DNA of 64,000 nucleotides from Hydractinia symbiolongicarpus (GCF_029227915.1 NC_079889.1:9918001-9982000); one strand, 5' to 3'; counted from the first letter of the stretch, positions 48,897-62,099 are shown. Program-made: numbers and translations. The notes: generated from the sequence alone by a model not told the origin.

Positions 48897-51800
48897 ACAG
48901 TCGTATTCTATCTGCCTGTCCACGCGAAGGGTGGGTGAGAAAGGGTGAGAAATATTACCAAGACCAGAAAATATTTAAATGGGATATGTGAAAGATGAGA
49001 CCAGGTTTATCTAGCTATGCCAGTACAGACTATCTCTTCGTATTGCGACATTTCGCATAGGGAAAAAATATAATAAAATGTACAGAGATTCACCGTGTAC
49101 TTTACCGTATATAGTTACCCTATTGTAAATCCAAATTTTAAATAGTTAGAGTATATCTTTTCTTAGCCAGGAGACCAATCGTGATTATTCTTACCACTAA
49201 GAAATTAGAAAAGTCCTTAATTTTTATTTGCTTTAAGTCTACAGCCAAAAATAAGTATCAATAATCAATGAAAACACTTCGTGAAAAAACAATTTAATGA
49301 AAATAAATTGTTTTTAACCAAGTGTTTTTATTGATTATTGATACTATATTTGCTTTGTTTAGACCATATAGACATATTTAAGTGCTTGATGAACCCTTTC
49401 TTGTTAGGAAAACACTGTATTTTGCATCTATGGAAATAAAAAACCTCTATGTGGAGTACATTATTTATTCTATTCGTTGATATCAAGGAATTATTAAAAA
49501 AATCAAAATCGATGCATTGAACATGCTTCTTTCCCCCATCCAAACACTGTCCATATGGGAAATGATATCGGCACAACACCATTGATTTTTTCCACTGTTT
49601 GAACCAACAGTATGATTGATTCTTATTTCGAATGAAAGCGATGTTTGGGGGAGAGGCCGAATTAAAAATGTACAGTTAATGTTGGCGAGCATTTTAAGAT
49701 CGCCACAGAGTTTTTAAGGCGTTTTGTAATCACGATATAACTGGCATTAACTACATAGATGTATACAACTTCACGCCATTATATTTTGCGGCATGAAATG
49801 GTCCTGTTTAAGCTGTAGATAGTTTGTTACGTCATAGTAATATTGACCCCACCATTAAAGATAGGCAAAGAATTACCACAATCGTGAAATAATTAAAGGT
49901 ACAATTAAAAATTAAAACATAAGGAATATTTGAATTTAAATTTAAAAATTATCCTCATCTGCCATAATAACAAAAAAAAAAAAAAGAAAAGAAAAGGAAA
50001 ACAAATATTTGCAATTTTAAGTATCAAAAATTCTTTTTTATCTTATCAAAATATTTAGTCCATCTGTCTACAAGGTAAAAAGCCATGCAGCGGACTCACA
50101 GAATAAGGACTGCGATGTCTGTCTGCTTTCCTGCATGTGTGCATATTATACATTTTCTGAATTTTATATGATTTACACTGAAATTGGTAATTTTTGTTAG
50201 AATTAAACTTTTTTTCAAGTATTCCCTTCTTTAGTCAAATTATAAAGCACGTGTTGATCTTTCACTATAATTACTAAAATTAGTGCTAAAATTAAATATG
50301 CCTAAATTTTTAGGATCTGGATGTCTCAAAATAGCGTTTAAATCTCTTAATTTACGCTGATGAAAGTGATCAGAAATATGATACAGAAATAAAGAAGTTA
50401 TGTAGTGATGAGAATAAAAAGTTACACAACATCATCAATTTTTAGCCCTTCTTGAGCAACACTTTGGGATAAGTTTGTTGTAAAATACACCCCCTTTCTA
50501 GTACAAATAGACTTAATCTCTTGTTTTGGATGTCGATGATTCTATAAATACATTCACAAGAACCAAAGGTGGGCATTATAAAAATAACATGTTCTGCAAA
50601 TAAGCAAAAAGTGATCTTAAATTCCTATCAAAATACTTCACGAAAGTAAATATTTCTTGAAATATTTTAACAGAAGTACTAAGATCTGAGAAACACCGAT
50701 ATGATAAGAAAACACACTAAAAAATATACACAAGGGATGGAAATAAAACGTCTGTACGAAATTACGGATGTAGGAAACAAAAATCACATTCACAAGTGGT
50801 AGATATAGTACTTTTTAATCTAAATTTGAAGAATTTCGTAAAAAAAAATTGGTTTATTTTGAAAACGCCATCTGTATTAAGGTAGGCAGTTTTTGACGAA
50901 TGCTGCCTCCTTTCCAGAGATAATATTCCCTTCACATTTCGCAATTTTTTTTTCTCTCAGATTGGATATAATTATAAAACAGCATAAAAATGATTTGCCG
51001 CAGTAGCTTTTTTAACGTCGCATTACATGACCTCTGATCGATAACGAGGCCGGTTATTTGTAGTTGGGAATATAAAAAAGGCTTTCACTGCGTCAATACT
51101 ACCACCAAAACAGGAATTTATCGTTAGTGGAAGGAACTCGGAATTAACACACATACAAATTTAGTGATGCTGAAAGAACATGAAAATCTCATTTTTTAAA
51201 TGAGGAAGCTTGTTACAAAAAATGCGTACTAACCTGTAGAGAATAATTAATAAGAAAAGGTAACATTATAAACAATTCTCTTTTAGAGACAGTGTTAACG
51301 ACTTGCCTGGTGAGGAAAATCTTATTTAGAAAATAAAACACAAATATCAGTGAGAGTAGAACTTTAAAGCATTAAAATTTCCTTGTGAACTTATCATAGT
51401 TGGAGTATAAGGGGTAAAAATTCTGTTCAGCCTTTTTTTAGTGAAACGAAAAAAAGGATGCAAAGAGTTGCTCAGAATGAGAAATATAAAACAACTATAT
51501 GACCAACGTAACGTCTATAATTAACATTTCGATATCCGCAGGCGAAATATCACCAATTTTTGGTCCCAGGGGCGAAATTTACGCCCTTTTTCGATTTTTT
51601 TAATAACTCTTTTTTGTTAGGGTGTACATTTATGATGATTACTGAGTTTTCATATTTATATATTAGACACCTGCGTCCCAAATGTTTAGGTCCCATACGT
51701 GTCATGGCCTTAGATATTGGCCATTACTCGAAACTACTCTTTGAAGTTTTTATAATTAGGAAAATATAATAACTTCCTTTAGGATAATCCTTGGAACATG

Positions 51801-52965
51801 AAATTCACCACACATCTTTATTTTATCAAGGGAAATCTTGGTATAAATTTTGGTTTTTAACCCCATATCAGGTAAAATCAGATTTTTGGGAAATTTTACA
51901 CACAGCAACTTTAAAAAGGCTATTTCGATATTGTTCAAGCTAAGATATCAAGAGTGATTTTACCTGCCTTATAAAAGTCCAGAAACTCCGGGGATTGATG
52001 TTAATGGAAAAGGCTTCACCTTCTACTTAGGTGGCTCCACTAAGTTGCATTATCACTGACCAATATTTAGATGATATACATATTATGATCTACATATATA
52101 TCCCTAAATTAGAATGTGATCTAGTTGGGCGGCTATATAATCTGCTATACTGTCATTTTTTTGAAGATTTGTACCCAGTAGCTTTACAAAATATCCAACC
52201 ATTGATTGGAACAATAAAAACCACTATGTTTCGTTTTTATTGTAATACCAGTGGGGAAGAAACATTTATTTGTCAACGCATAAATTAGTGACATAGCCCC
52301 GCCCAATCACAGCACACAATCGAAAGCCTTACGGCAAAGTCATTTTCATATCGGTGTACCTCATGTCAGAAAAGATGCAAGGTTATTACATTATATATAT
52401 CACTCCTTTTTTGTTTCTGCTTGTTGTCATAGTTATGCTGACGCCCTACCCCCTCTGCAGCTGTACATAGCGAGCCTAACTATCTGCATGCACCATAAAA
52501 GAACTTCCAAATTCAAAAAATACTTCAAGGTAGAAAACAAATGAAAAACTGCTTTATTGTTAGTAAAATCTGCCGCATCAATGTCATTACATAAATGTTA
52601 TATTACCAGGGTAGTCATTCACGCGATCCTCACGCATAAGTCACCGTTTTTTAATTACGCAGTCTCTTTACATAGGATGACGTAATATACATGCCCTCTT
52701 CAAAATCGACCGTGAAATCTGATGGCCAAAGAGTTACAAATTGAAGCGTGACGGATTGCATTTCATGAGACAACTTAACGGTTCTTGTTTTCCAATGTTC
52801 GTGGATTACACGAAAGTCGAGTTAATTTCTGTGAAAATGTCTGTAGCACCGAGTACAAAATGAACATCACAAAATTTGAAAGTTAAATACCAATTGTTAT
52901 GAAACTTTGTGAGTATTAGAGTATTATAACTGGCACATTTTTCAGAAATTTTAACTCCACCTGTA
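48897..52965. other. Gene-poor stretch
   Basis: No supported gene. Frames such as 51560-51769 and 52031-52288 have no domain and no splice support. A long hairpin lies at 49254-49345. The block around 51540-51990, with GGCGAAATATCACC and GGCGAAATTTACGCC, looks like an old repeat but could not be classified. Confidence 0.45.
49254..49345. repeat. Long hairpin, about 42-base arms
   Basis: AGTATCAATAATCAATGAAA at 49254 pairs with the complement ending at 49345. Pairing runs through AACACTT and AACAATTTA to a short loop near 49300, with a few mismatches. It is probably a small fold-back MITE. Confidence 0.85.
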
Positions 52966-53085
52966 AACCAACAAACCAACCAACCAACCAACCAACTAAC
53001 TAACCAACCAACCAACCAACCAACCAACCAACCAGCTAACCAACCAACTAACCAACCAACCAACCAACCAACCAACCAACCAACT
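52966..53085. repeat. (AACC)n microsatellite
   Basis: About 30 units of AACC/CCAA with a few AACT variants. The minus-strand frame through it (Gly-Trp-Leu-Val repeats, 52806-53102) is an artefact. Confidence 0.95.
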
Positions 53086-54230
53086 CTATAAAAATGCAAC
53101 ATATTCTCATCTAATGGTCATATGAGCATCAAAGTTAGACAAAGTGTACTTAGCCATTTTTATGTGAGAAAAAACAGAAGATATGTTATACACCATCTAT
53201 ATTACAATTAGAGATTTAAAATAAAATAGAAAACTACTGCGGGACGTACTGAAACGCACTTTTATAATGTAAATTAAAATAATTCTAATAATAGGGAATA
53301 ATATAATTATCCGATTTTAAAATTGCTTATGATGTCCTACAAAAATCACTAACGTCAGCAAAAAAAAAAAATTAGGATAATTTATTCCTTTTGTCTGACA
53401 AAAATTATATAGTGCGATCGCTTTCTTTCCAACGCATACTTTCAAGGCCTCAAAAAACTCATATTAAATATTACATTTCACGATTCGTGGAAACAAAATA
53501 AAATATATTCTGTTAGTTGTCGTAACAAAGAGAGATTAGGAAGATGACGAAATAAGAGCGGGGATTACCAGCAACGGCGTTGTCAATAACGTTTCATGAA
53601 ATCTCATCATATGAAAAGCGCGCCAATAGCTGATTAGGAAAAATTAAACGAAAGCGAGAACATGAAAAAAAAACCAAGACACATATGGCTACTGTCAAAT
53701 GTCAAAAACCTGAACCTGACCACAAGCTGTTAAATACACGAAATACAGAGTAGAAGAACTTATATTCCCTTTTTTGCTTTCTTTTATCACTAGTATTTTC
53801 AAATTTTTAGTTCGTTTAAATATTCGACGTTCTACCCACAACCTCAGGATAATTCTTTTCGAGTCGAAGGGAGAACAACAACCTTGTTTAGTGGGTTTAC
53901 TCTGATCTGCTCATGCGCATTAAATAAAACAATAATATTTTCTCTGTCGTAGATGGCCCAGTCCTTTTTGGTAAGGTCGCTAATACCTTTCCCGCCCCTC
54001 TAGCACAAACATTAAATATACAAAAAAATGACGGCGAATTCGTAACTGAACCTCATAAAAGTTCAATTCTAAGCTTTGCACTACTACTGAGAGCAATCTA
54101 AGATAATAGAATGCCAAAGTAGAGCAAAGTTAAAGATATTTTCACTTAGCTACATTTACAACTTATTATGTATACCTGATTAGGAAATCAGTTAAACATT
54201 TTTGCGATAAAACAAATAAATATTAGTGAC
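53086..54230. other. Downstream flank of the HEPN gene
   Basis: Probably the 3' untranslated region followed by intergenic DNA. No gene, RNA or element is supported. Confidence 0.4.
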
Positions 54231-56800
54231 TTATGCAACTTCTGTACCCTTCTTTGTTTTTCTTTCGGTGTATAACTCAAAACTATCTACTAGGTCACAG
54301 TCAAAGTACTTGTACCTGCAGACCTTACCGATATCACATTCACAGTCACTGTAGCATTCACACATGTTGCTATCATATGAATCGTCGTAACCAAAATAGT
54401 CGTTGTCGTAATCATTGCTGGAAGAGGATAACCATTCATCCGTATCATTGCTATCTTGATTTGAATGGCTGCTGTGAGTAAGTGACCATACTTCATCAGT
54501 ATCATAGCCATCGTGATTTGAATTTTTGTTGGGAAACAATGAAAATTCCTCGGGAACAGTGCAGTCTTCACGATTTAAATTGTTGCTGGAAGAGAATGAC
54601 CATATTTCATCAGTATCATAGCCATCGTGATTTGAATTTTTGTTGGGAAACAATGAAAATTCCTCGGGAACAGTGCAGTCTTCACGATTTAAATTGTTGC
54701 TGGAAGAGAATGACCATATTTCATCAGTATCATAGCCATCGTGATTTGAATTTTTGTTGGGAAACAATGAAAATTCCTCGGGAACAGTGCAGTCTTCACG
54801 ATTTAAATTGTTGCTGGGAGGTAATGACCATGATTCATCAGTATCATAGCCATCGTGATTTGAATTGTTACTGCAAAAGCTATTGTAATCGCTGTCCAAA
54901 AGGCTCCAGTTGCTACTATGATTTCTTCTTACATTGCTATATGGTACGTCCACTTTTCGTTCCAAGTCTGGAAAATAAATAATAAGAAGATGCAAACGCT
55001 GCATAATATTGTTATGGAAAGTGTCAGCAAAATATTGACAATGGTGAAACAGTTATTTTTTTTGTTTAATTGATGAAATTACGATTATTAAATGTTTTTT
55101 ACATTATCGAAATTTGGTGACTTTTCAATATTTTTTAGTTAACTTCGGAATACTCACACTGAACTTTGATACAACGACAAACTATTATTAACCATTACAA
55201 AACAAATCTCACCAGAGATTATTTTATTTCTGCAAAATAAATCTATCCCATAATATGATGAATATAATTAATCTCAAAACTCACAACGTTTATCCTTTTA
55301 GCATTCCGTCGTTTCGTTTACTTAAGATTTGTTTGCGTTTGTTTATATCCTTGCAGGTGTACGTCACATAAGTTAATAATTTACCGAACAGAAGATCCTC
55401 ATCGAAACTGTTTTAGCAGCGACCGTGTACCAATTTAGCCTTAAGATCTCGAGAATTGAGCCTCAGAAATATAAAAAAATATGTCAACAGAAGTACTGGT
55501 AACGTCAGCAATGTCCCTTCGCCATAAATACAAAGAAATTAGACATTTGTTACCTCTCTGAATAGAGCTTAAAATGCTGATAAAAAACATTTATAGGATT
55601 ATGATGAATTCACGAAACAGGTAAATTAGGCCAGCTAATACCCCAGGCTGTCCTCAATTACTTCGGTGAAAACGCCATGTTTTCTATTTTTGGACGCCTT
55701 TACCTTTACCGCTTATTTTAATATTGATACTTTTTACAGTAACCTTCCTATTGGGAATGGGGGAAATATGACACTAGAGTGCATCGCTTCTCGTTGGGAA
55801 GTATTACTTACCTTGGAGTTTTTCCTGAATAAGAATCTGTTGTTGACGTAGATGTTGGATTTCATCTGTGTTCTCTTCAATATTTTCTCGATTCTCTTGG
55901 ATCTGATCTCTATTCTTTCGGATGATAACTCGTTTTTGAACGATGTTATAGTGATTGTGACTGATATTGTAGAATACTATCTCGATTTTCTTGGATATTG
56001 CTTTTATTCAGAATAATATTAACTCCATTCTGTTGGATAATGGCTCGTTTTTGGTTGATATGAACTTTATGTTGATCAATATTATTTCGATTCTGCTGTA
56101 TATTGTCTCGGTTTCGATCGATATTATTTCGATTCTGATCGACATCATCTCGAATTTGTTGTGTGTTTTCATGACATAATTGAATTTCACTCTCAATTTG
56201 CAAGATTTCATTCTGATGAACTTCGACTTTGGCTTTTAGTATAGCAATCTTAAGATGTTCCATATCGTTTAAACTACCCGTTTTTAAACCATTTACTTTC
56301 TCCACATCGTATCCTAGTCTGATCATAACTGCCTCAATCGTGTCCCATAGTTCAATATATTGATCCCTGGTTAGTTTTCTTGCATACATGACACCATTCC
56401 GTGCATTTCGCAATCGAATGATATCAGCTCCTTCGCTTAAGTCATATGTCTTTGGTGTTTTGATTTTCCATCCTCCCACAGGTGGCTTTACTTTTGTACA
56501 GCAGTTAATTAAGATGTGACACAGAATGGTGACATCAAACTTTTTAGAGTTTGTGCGTTTATTGTTTGGGAAAACAATCTGTTTTTGGTAGTCGTTGAGA
56601 TTAATTAACTTTTCCTTAAACAGTTGCAATGTGTTGTACAAATCTGTCTCATCGGTTGGTAGGTTACCACGAGTTGGGTCATGCAAAATCGTCCTCAGGT
56701 AATCAGCTCCTTCATTAATATAAGTGACCAATCGAAGTTGATATTCATTCTCCGCAATTAAGTTTTCATGACCTGATTCTTTTGAGGCGGCCTTGCCCAT
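54231..56800 (-). CDS. DZIP3-like HEPN protein with heptad coiled coil and repeat tail; frameshifted
   Basis: Coding exons are 56800-55812 and 54967-54231, joined by a GT-AG intron in phase 1 (CTCCAAG|GTAAG; TTTTCCAG|ACTTGG). An acceptor at 56812 suggests a non-coding first exon. The N-terminus MGKAASKES resembles N-myristoylated starts such as neuronal calcium sensors. Residues about 20-165 match the DZIP3-like HEPN domain, a helical nucleic-acid or signalling module common in cnidarian and molluscan proteins. The usual R-x5-H reads R134-NGVMY-A140, so the His is missing and RNase activity is unlikely. From about 215 a seven-residue pattern (R-x-x-I-x-x-N) forms a coiled coil. The frame then stops at 55946, but the same pattern resumes in the next frame 31 nt after the last in-frame Ile and runs to the donor. 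The second exon adds acidic 38-residue repeats and a Cys-containing end. This is a frameshift allele, a pseudogene in the making or an assembly error; the function is unknown. Confidence 0.7.
54494..54960 (-). repeat. Near-identical 114-bp coding repeats in the HEPN gene tail
   Basis: The SNHDGYDTDE module recurs every 114 bases (anchors 54494, 54608, 54722, 54836). Each full unit encodes 38 residues with NHDGYDTDE, WSFSSSNNLNRED and CTVPEEFSLFPNK. The central copies are identical at the DNA level, which means recent expansion or homogenisation. The opposite strand is also open through the repeats (54482-54982), but that is a shadow. Confidence 0.9.
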
Positions 56801-56811
56801 ATTAGCATCAA

Positions 56812-57588
56812 CTGAAAGAATGAATTTCTTAAATTCTTAAATGTAAAAACAACATCTTTTGAGATCCAAACAGAATCCGCAGGGTTGTTTTTATCAACAT
56901 TACATAAATTAGTGCAAATATATCCAGGGTACTTTTTAAGAACTTGCATTTTATCTTAATACTATTAACTTCATAAAATGTTGAGGCTGAGGAATTGCAC
57001 AATTATAGGTTCATACTCAGCCTGCATTCATCGTAGATTAAAACCAATTTCTCTCATATACATGTTTTCCTAATAAAAAATTTCTGAAATTGTTATTCCT
57101 AAAAATTATTTTGATTAAAAACCAACTGTAGCGTTCAAAGATCTTCGAGAATGTCTTTTACAAATCTTAAACTTCTTTTTAAAATTATCAAAATACGTTT
57201 ATTTATAAAACATTATAAAGTGGAATAATTCTACCTTTAAAACATACCTTTTTACAGATCTACTTTCCCTTATTTTTTCTTAAATTTAATTTCTTGTCAT
57301 CCTTCGTAGTCAATATTTAAAAGCACTATCGTTTTCTTCTAGTTGAAGAATGTTTACTCAAGTAGGTGCCTTGATGACTTACAGCTCTCCTTCGTTGTGC
57401 TTTCGTTTCTCATAACTGCACGGTGATGCAATTAATTTGATTCCCTCAGAAATATTTTTATTATGTAAATGAATACGGTAGATGAAGTAACCAGTAGAAA
57501 ACGCCAATGCGTTACCATTTTTCTTTTTTCTAACTACCTTTAGAAACTCTAAATTGCAACTGCAAATCAGTCATTTTAAAAAACTGCT
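56812..57588. other. Upstream region of the HEPN gene
   Basis: The acceptor CTTTCAG just upstream of the coding exon implies an intron here. A good donor, TTTCTATG|GTAAGTTGAC on the minus strand at 58071/58070, is a candidate end of a 5' untranslated exon further upstream. No other coding sequence is seen. Confidence 0.35.
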
Positions 57589-57646
57589 CAAGGGAATTTC
57601 CCTAAGAAGGCTTGTTTAAACAAGGCTTTTTAGGGAAATTACCTTG
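57589..57646. repeat. Near-perfect 58-bp palindrome
   Basis: CAAGGGAATTTCCCTAAGAA at the left mirrors the right arm ending ACCTTG, centred on TTTAAA. There are only three mismatched pairs and no loop. It is probably a minimal fold-back element. Confidence 0.9.
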
Positions 57647-57787
57647 CGAACTTAAACACAATGGCGAAGAGCGTCATCATTCTATATTTGTTTGACATAT
57701 CGGAAAGCACTACGATTATATAAGCTGGTATCTGGAAAATTTTATTGGCACAGAAAATACAAGGTTTAATCGGGGTCAAATTTACTA

Positions 57788-57933
57788 CTAGTTGTTAGCC
57801 CGTGGAAAAATCCACGGGTTCAGCCGTCCTTTTTATACCGCATTGTGTGCATCTCGCTACTTGCGCAGCTAAACTACTATTTTGCGTGACAGACATACAG
57901 ACGGACAGACGTATACGGGTATTATAATATAGA
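57788..57933 (-). mobile_element. Non-autonomous Helitron-like element, copy C
   Basis: The best-preserved copy: CTAGTTGTTAGCCCGTGG, AAAAAT, CCACGGG at the left gives a perfect seven-pair hairpin. ATACGGGTATTATAATATAGA at the right gives the TC start on the minus strand. The insertion lies exactly between A and T. There is no coding content. Confidence 0.8.
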
Positions 57934-58879
57934 TTTAAATAACCATACCTGGGAGGGTAGTTTCAAATAATATACTTTAACACCAGTTTAACAAGCGATG
58001 TTATTTCTATGAATAAGAGACAACTTTATAAAAATCTCTTATAAGATAGTCTAAATAAAAGTCAACTTACCATAGAAATATTCGAAATATTCGACAGCAA
58101 AATACCTATCTGGAAGGAACGGCGACGCATATAGCAAACTTTGGAGTAAAAAATTGTAAAACCAACTTCTGCAATACAAAGCATAAAAATAGATTCTCCC
58201 ACCTGATTATGTTGAATGTCTTTCTCATGTTGTTGATTCGTCCACTTTGCATCGTTCCGTCTGTTTTATTTTTTGTCGTAACTTGCAAAGTGGTTTAACA
58301 AGGAGTGTTTATGTATTTACTTATTTTGTAAAAAGATAAGGAAAAACGTCCTACACCTCATACAATAAATCTGTGGGGAGAGAAGTTGGCAGAGCGTCTG
58401 TGGGGAAAAAGTTGGCAGAGCGTTGAGAAAGCAAATCTATGTAAATTAAAATAAGAAAAAACACGCGACTATTTGTGGTTTTTTTCAATCTAGCAATTAC
58501 ATTACATCATTTTTGCTATTGTCTTATTTATTTCAAAATGAGACATTGGATATTTTTGGAAAGTTAGTACCCAGTTGTTGTCACTTTTGCGAATTTTTGC
58601 TTGCATTAGGTACAACAAAAATATGCAAAATGTGCCGACTAGTAAAAAGGTGCACGTTTTAAATAAGAGCCTTTCAATCCATATTTTTTTAGGAAATTAT
58701 TTACTTTGATCTTTTTATTACGCTCAGGTAAAATTTCCTCCCTTGAAGTATAAGAAGATTTCAGTTAGGTAAAGAAACACAGTTTCTGTGTAAAAGATTG
58801 TCAACGTCTCGAACCCCTAACACGTTTTCACGACTCCACCTTATCCCAACTTTAACGAAAACCTTTGGAAAAATAAATA
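57934..58879. other. Gene-free stretch
   Basis: It holds the candidate donor at 58071/58070 noted for the HEPN gene and a short local duplication (GTCTGTGGGGA at about 58370 and 58395). Nothing else is supported. Confidence 0.4.
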
Positions 58880-59085
58880 AAAAATAAAAAACTAGTATAA
58901 AAAAGTTAACATATTTATCACTTAATCTTTTCATACACTATATAAATCATCAGACTAGTCATAGTCTTAGTCTGATGATGTACTTAGTGTACGAAAAGTT
59001 TAACTGACAAATACTTTAACTTTTTTAAACTCCGTTCTTATTTTTCGCTTAATTAATATACTATGGCTGTTCTTTTTAACAATAT
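58880..59085. mobile_element. Hairpin MITE, family H, copy 2
   Basis: Arms around ACTTAGTGTACGAAAAGTTT and ATCATCAGACTA pair about a loop near 58963. The sequence to the right (CTTAATTAATATACTATGG and TTTTTAAC) matches the copy at 32426-32640, which defines the family. Confidence 0.75.
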
Positions 59086-61006
59086 CTTTGATGAAATGCT
59101 CTGTTTTAAAGCTGAAATATCACACTCCTTAAGGTTGATTTCTTGGTTGCCTCACCCGGAAATGCCGAATTCATTAATAATTAGAATATGCTTTGCCTTT
59201 AGCTAACATTTAGTACGAAAAATAAAATAGCCATTACACAATATTATTGACACCAACTACTTTATTTAAACTGGGGCCAGTATTAAAACAGTTTTTGGTG
59301 AACCATGAAATTTAATTTATCTTGATCTGTGGTTTTGTTTGAACCGATAATGTTCGAAAAATAAAAGAAAAATGATTGCAGTAATTGACTGTAGTCACAT
59401 GAAGTGTACATTATGTTTTTCCAGAATGGACAGGAAATTAAATTTTTAACTGTAATATAACATATTCAAATATCTCAGTCAAAGATCGGATACAATAAGG
59501 AGTTAAAAAAATCTTCCCTTAACATATCAACAAAAATTTCAAATATTTTTTCTTCTCAAGATTTTCATTCATTAACCCTTTTCGTACAGGAAAGTTGTGC
59601 ACTTTCGAAGAAAACTAATTCACAAGTTTCGCTGCTTCGCCTCGCCTTGAAATCATTATATACCCCAAAGTTCACGATTTCAAGATTTAAATTTTCATAT
59701 AACATTCTTGTTACTTAAACACTAATAGTTTTATTAAAATGACAAACAACAAGGTTAAATTAGCAAAGCTTTGATCAGCTTTAAAATTATATTACTTATG
59801 TGCTGAAGTCAGCCAATTGTTCTAAAAATATTTTCAATCAACAAACCTCCATAAAGCTTTACACGTTATATTCTCATAAGGCTACACACCTTTCTAACGT
59901 TTAGAAACTGTGTTTTGCCTAATTCTGTCTTACAGCAGGTAGGCATTAGAAACTTTGTGTAGATAGGTGCTATACACAAAATTATACATACTCATAAATA
60001 AATTGCGTTAGCTAACTTTCTTAATTGCATAAAAGTACTGGTTCTATTCTAAGTTTATCAAAAAGGCAAAAATCAAAAACGTCCGCACATTTAGTACGTT
60101 TAAAAAACATAAAATCACAAAAGGAAAATATTAGCCCTTTACTTTCAAGCTGTTTTCGAAGAGCCAGAAATTTCTGTCGCTTTGAGACTGATTTCTAGCC
60201 ACCTGCCACAGCAACGTTGGGAAATTGGGAACTAGTAGGATGGAAAAATTAATTTTCCTTTACATGAGCTTTCATTATGATAAAATTTAACAATAGACAG
60301 CTAGTCGGCATTTCGTCCTTGCTGCGACACCAATTTGATTACTACGGGTTAGACAGGCTGCAAAACGACCATTGATTTTGACTCCAGTGCCTTACACGAA
60401 AGTCGAGATAAGGGCAGTAAAGGGATTAAAAGAAACAAAGAGAAAATCATTATCATTAATAGTTTTAATATTATAACTGCATATCACAAAATAACTGAAA
60501 ATTTAAGAAATTTCCCCGTATATATATGATATCCCTAATTTAATCGATAACTCACTGTCTCTGTTTCTTTGTTAGATCAATTTCTATTCATACACTTTGT
60601 CAACATGGTTTCGAACATAGCAGTTTTAAATTAAATAGTGTTTTGTCTTAACGTTTCAAGTCCTTCTAACCAGCTTTTCTATTTGTGGCATGATTTGTCA
60701 GTAGCGTAACCACAAAAAAATCTGAGGAACGAAACGTCTATGTAGCTAGTATGTTTACGACTCCTTATCCTATTTTTATGGTACCAATTAGGCAGCCAGA
60801 ATATAACAACATATACAAATTTTTAATACTTTCAAAAAATATATTCTCTTAGTTCATATGTTTTGCAATGGTAAGTGCATGTATATTCATTTCCCTTGTT
60901 AAAAAAACTGCGTTTAGTAAAACTGTTTAGTAAAAATTCTTTTTAATGGCACAAATGTCTTATTAATGTCGATTCCTGAAAGGAGACTCGAATCGATGGT
61001 GTAATC

Positions 61007-61008
<2 letters not shown>
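59086..61008. other. Gene-free stretch
   Basis: AT-rich sequence without long frames, RNA genes or clear elements that I could identify. Confidence 0.5.

Positions 61009-61078
<70 letters not shown>
61009..61078. repeat. (ATT)n microsatellite, about 23 units
   Basis: A pure ATT run. It resembles the tails of the SINEs at 8560 and 43700, but no SINE body is attached on either side. Confidence 0.95.
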
Positions 61079-61079
<1 letters not shown>

Positions 61080-62099
61080 AAATGCACCATCGGGCTGTTT
61101 TGTTACAAATCGTGCGATAATTAAATTTGTCGCTAGCTGCCTCACGCGTCGGTTTTTTTTGTCATTGTTTACTTTTCTTTGTAGTATTTTGTTCTTCTCA
61201 GTAACTTTAATTGTATTTGTGATTTGTTTTTCTCTTGAAATGGTGATTAGCTGAAAAATTTAAGAAAATTTCACCCAAAACATGCCACTTTTTTACATGA
61301 CTATTTTTACGTTTGGACAAAAGTTTTGCTAAAAATCTTTTTGTATCATAACACTAGTGTAAAAAACCTCCTTAGCTATCACTTTTAAAGGTGTTTCCAC
61401 CCAACCGGTGTCAAGAAATTTTCACTGTCACGTATTATTCTGAAATAATAATTAGTGGTTATCATATTAAGTGGTAATATTAGGTGGTAGTAGAACACAA
61501 CCGAAATTTAAGAATTCTCAAACTCAAAGAATTAAAGCGTTTTTAATAGTGATTTAAGCTTTGTTGAAACAGCTAAGAGGTTAAATCGGAGGAATTACTA
61601 TAGATATTATAAGATACAGCAACCTAAAGCTATATGACATGTGATATGTCTGTGAATAACGGATGAGATGAGCTAAAAAGGCGGTTCAGAAAGACATATT
61701 AGCGGTCGTTCCAATCTTACTTCCAATCTCAATATTACTTATTGTAATTTCATGGTTAAATAAACTTCATTTCGGTAACTTCATGATGTTAGTATTAGCA
61801 TAGACTCCCAAGATCTTTAAATTATGGAAATGTGTTTAACAAACCCTGTTTTGAGAGCATTAAAACAATGTATGTGTTTACTTTTGTACTTGTTTGCGGA
61901 TGTGTTTTAGGACAATTGAGGCAATCTACCAAGAAAATCAAAATCTTTCACTTCTTGTATCATTTGCAAGCCTCCGAATTCTTCTGAACATCTATTAAAA
62001 ACTTTTCAAAAACTATCTCACCTTAAATGATAATTGTTAAAAAGGAAGATATTGACGAAACCACGATGTTCGTGAATATATCACTGATTATCTACAAAA

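Noticed and set aside
52806-53102. Minus-strand Gly-Trp-Leu-Val repeat protein
   Set aside because: It is a translation of the (AACC)n microsatellite.
54482-54982. 166-codon plus-strand repeat frame
   Set aside because: It is the opposite strand of the HEPN gene's repeat exon, whose minus frame joins the upstream exon with matched splice sites.
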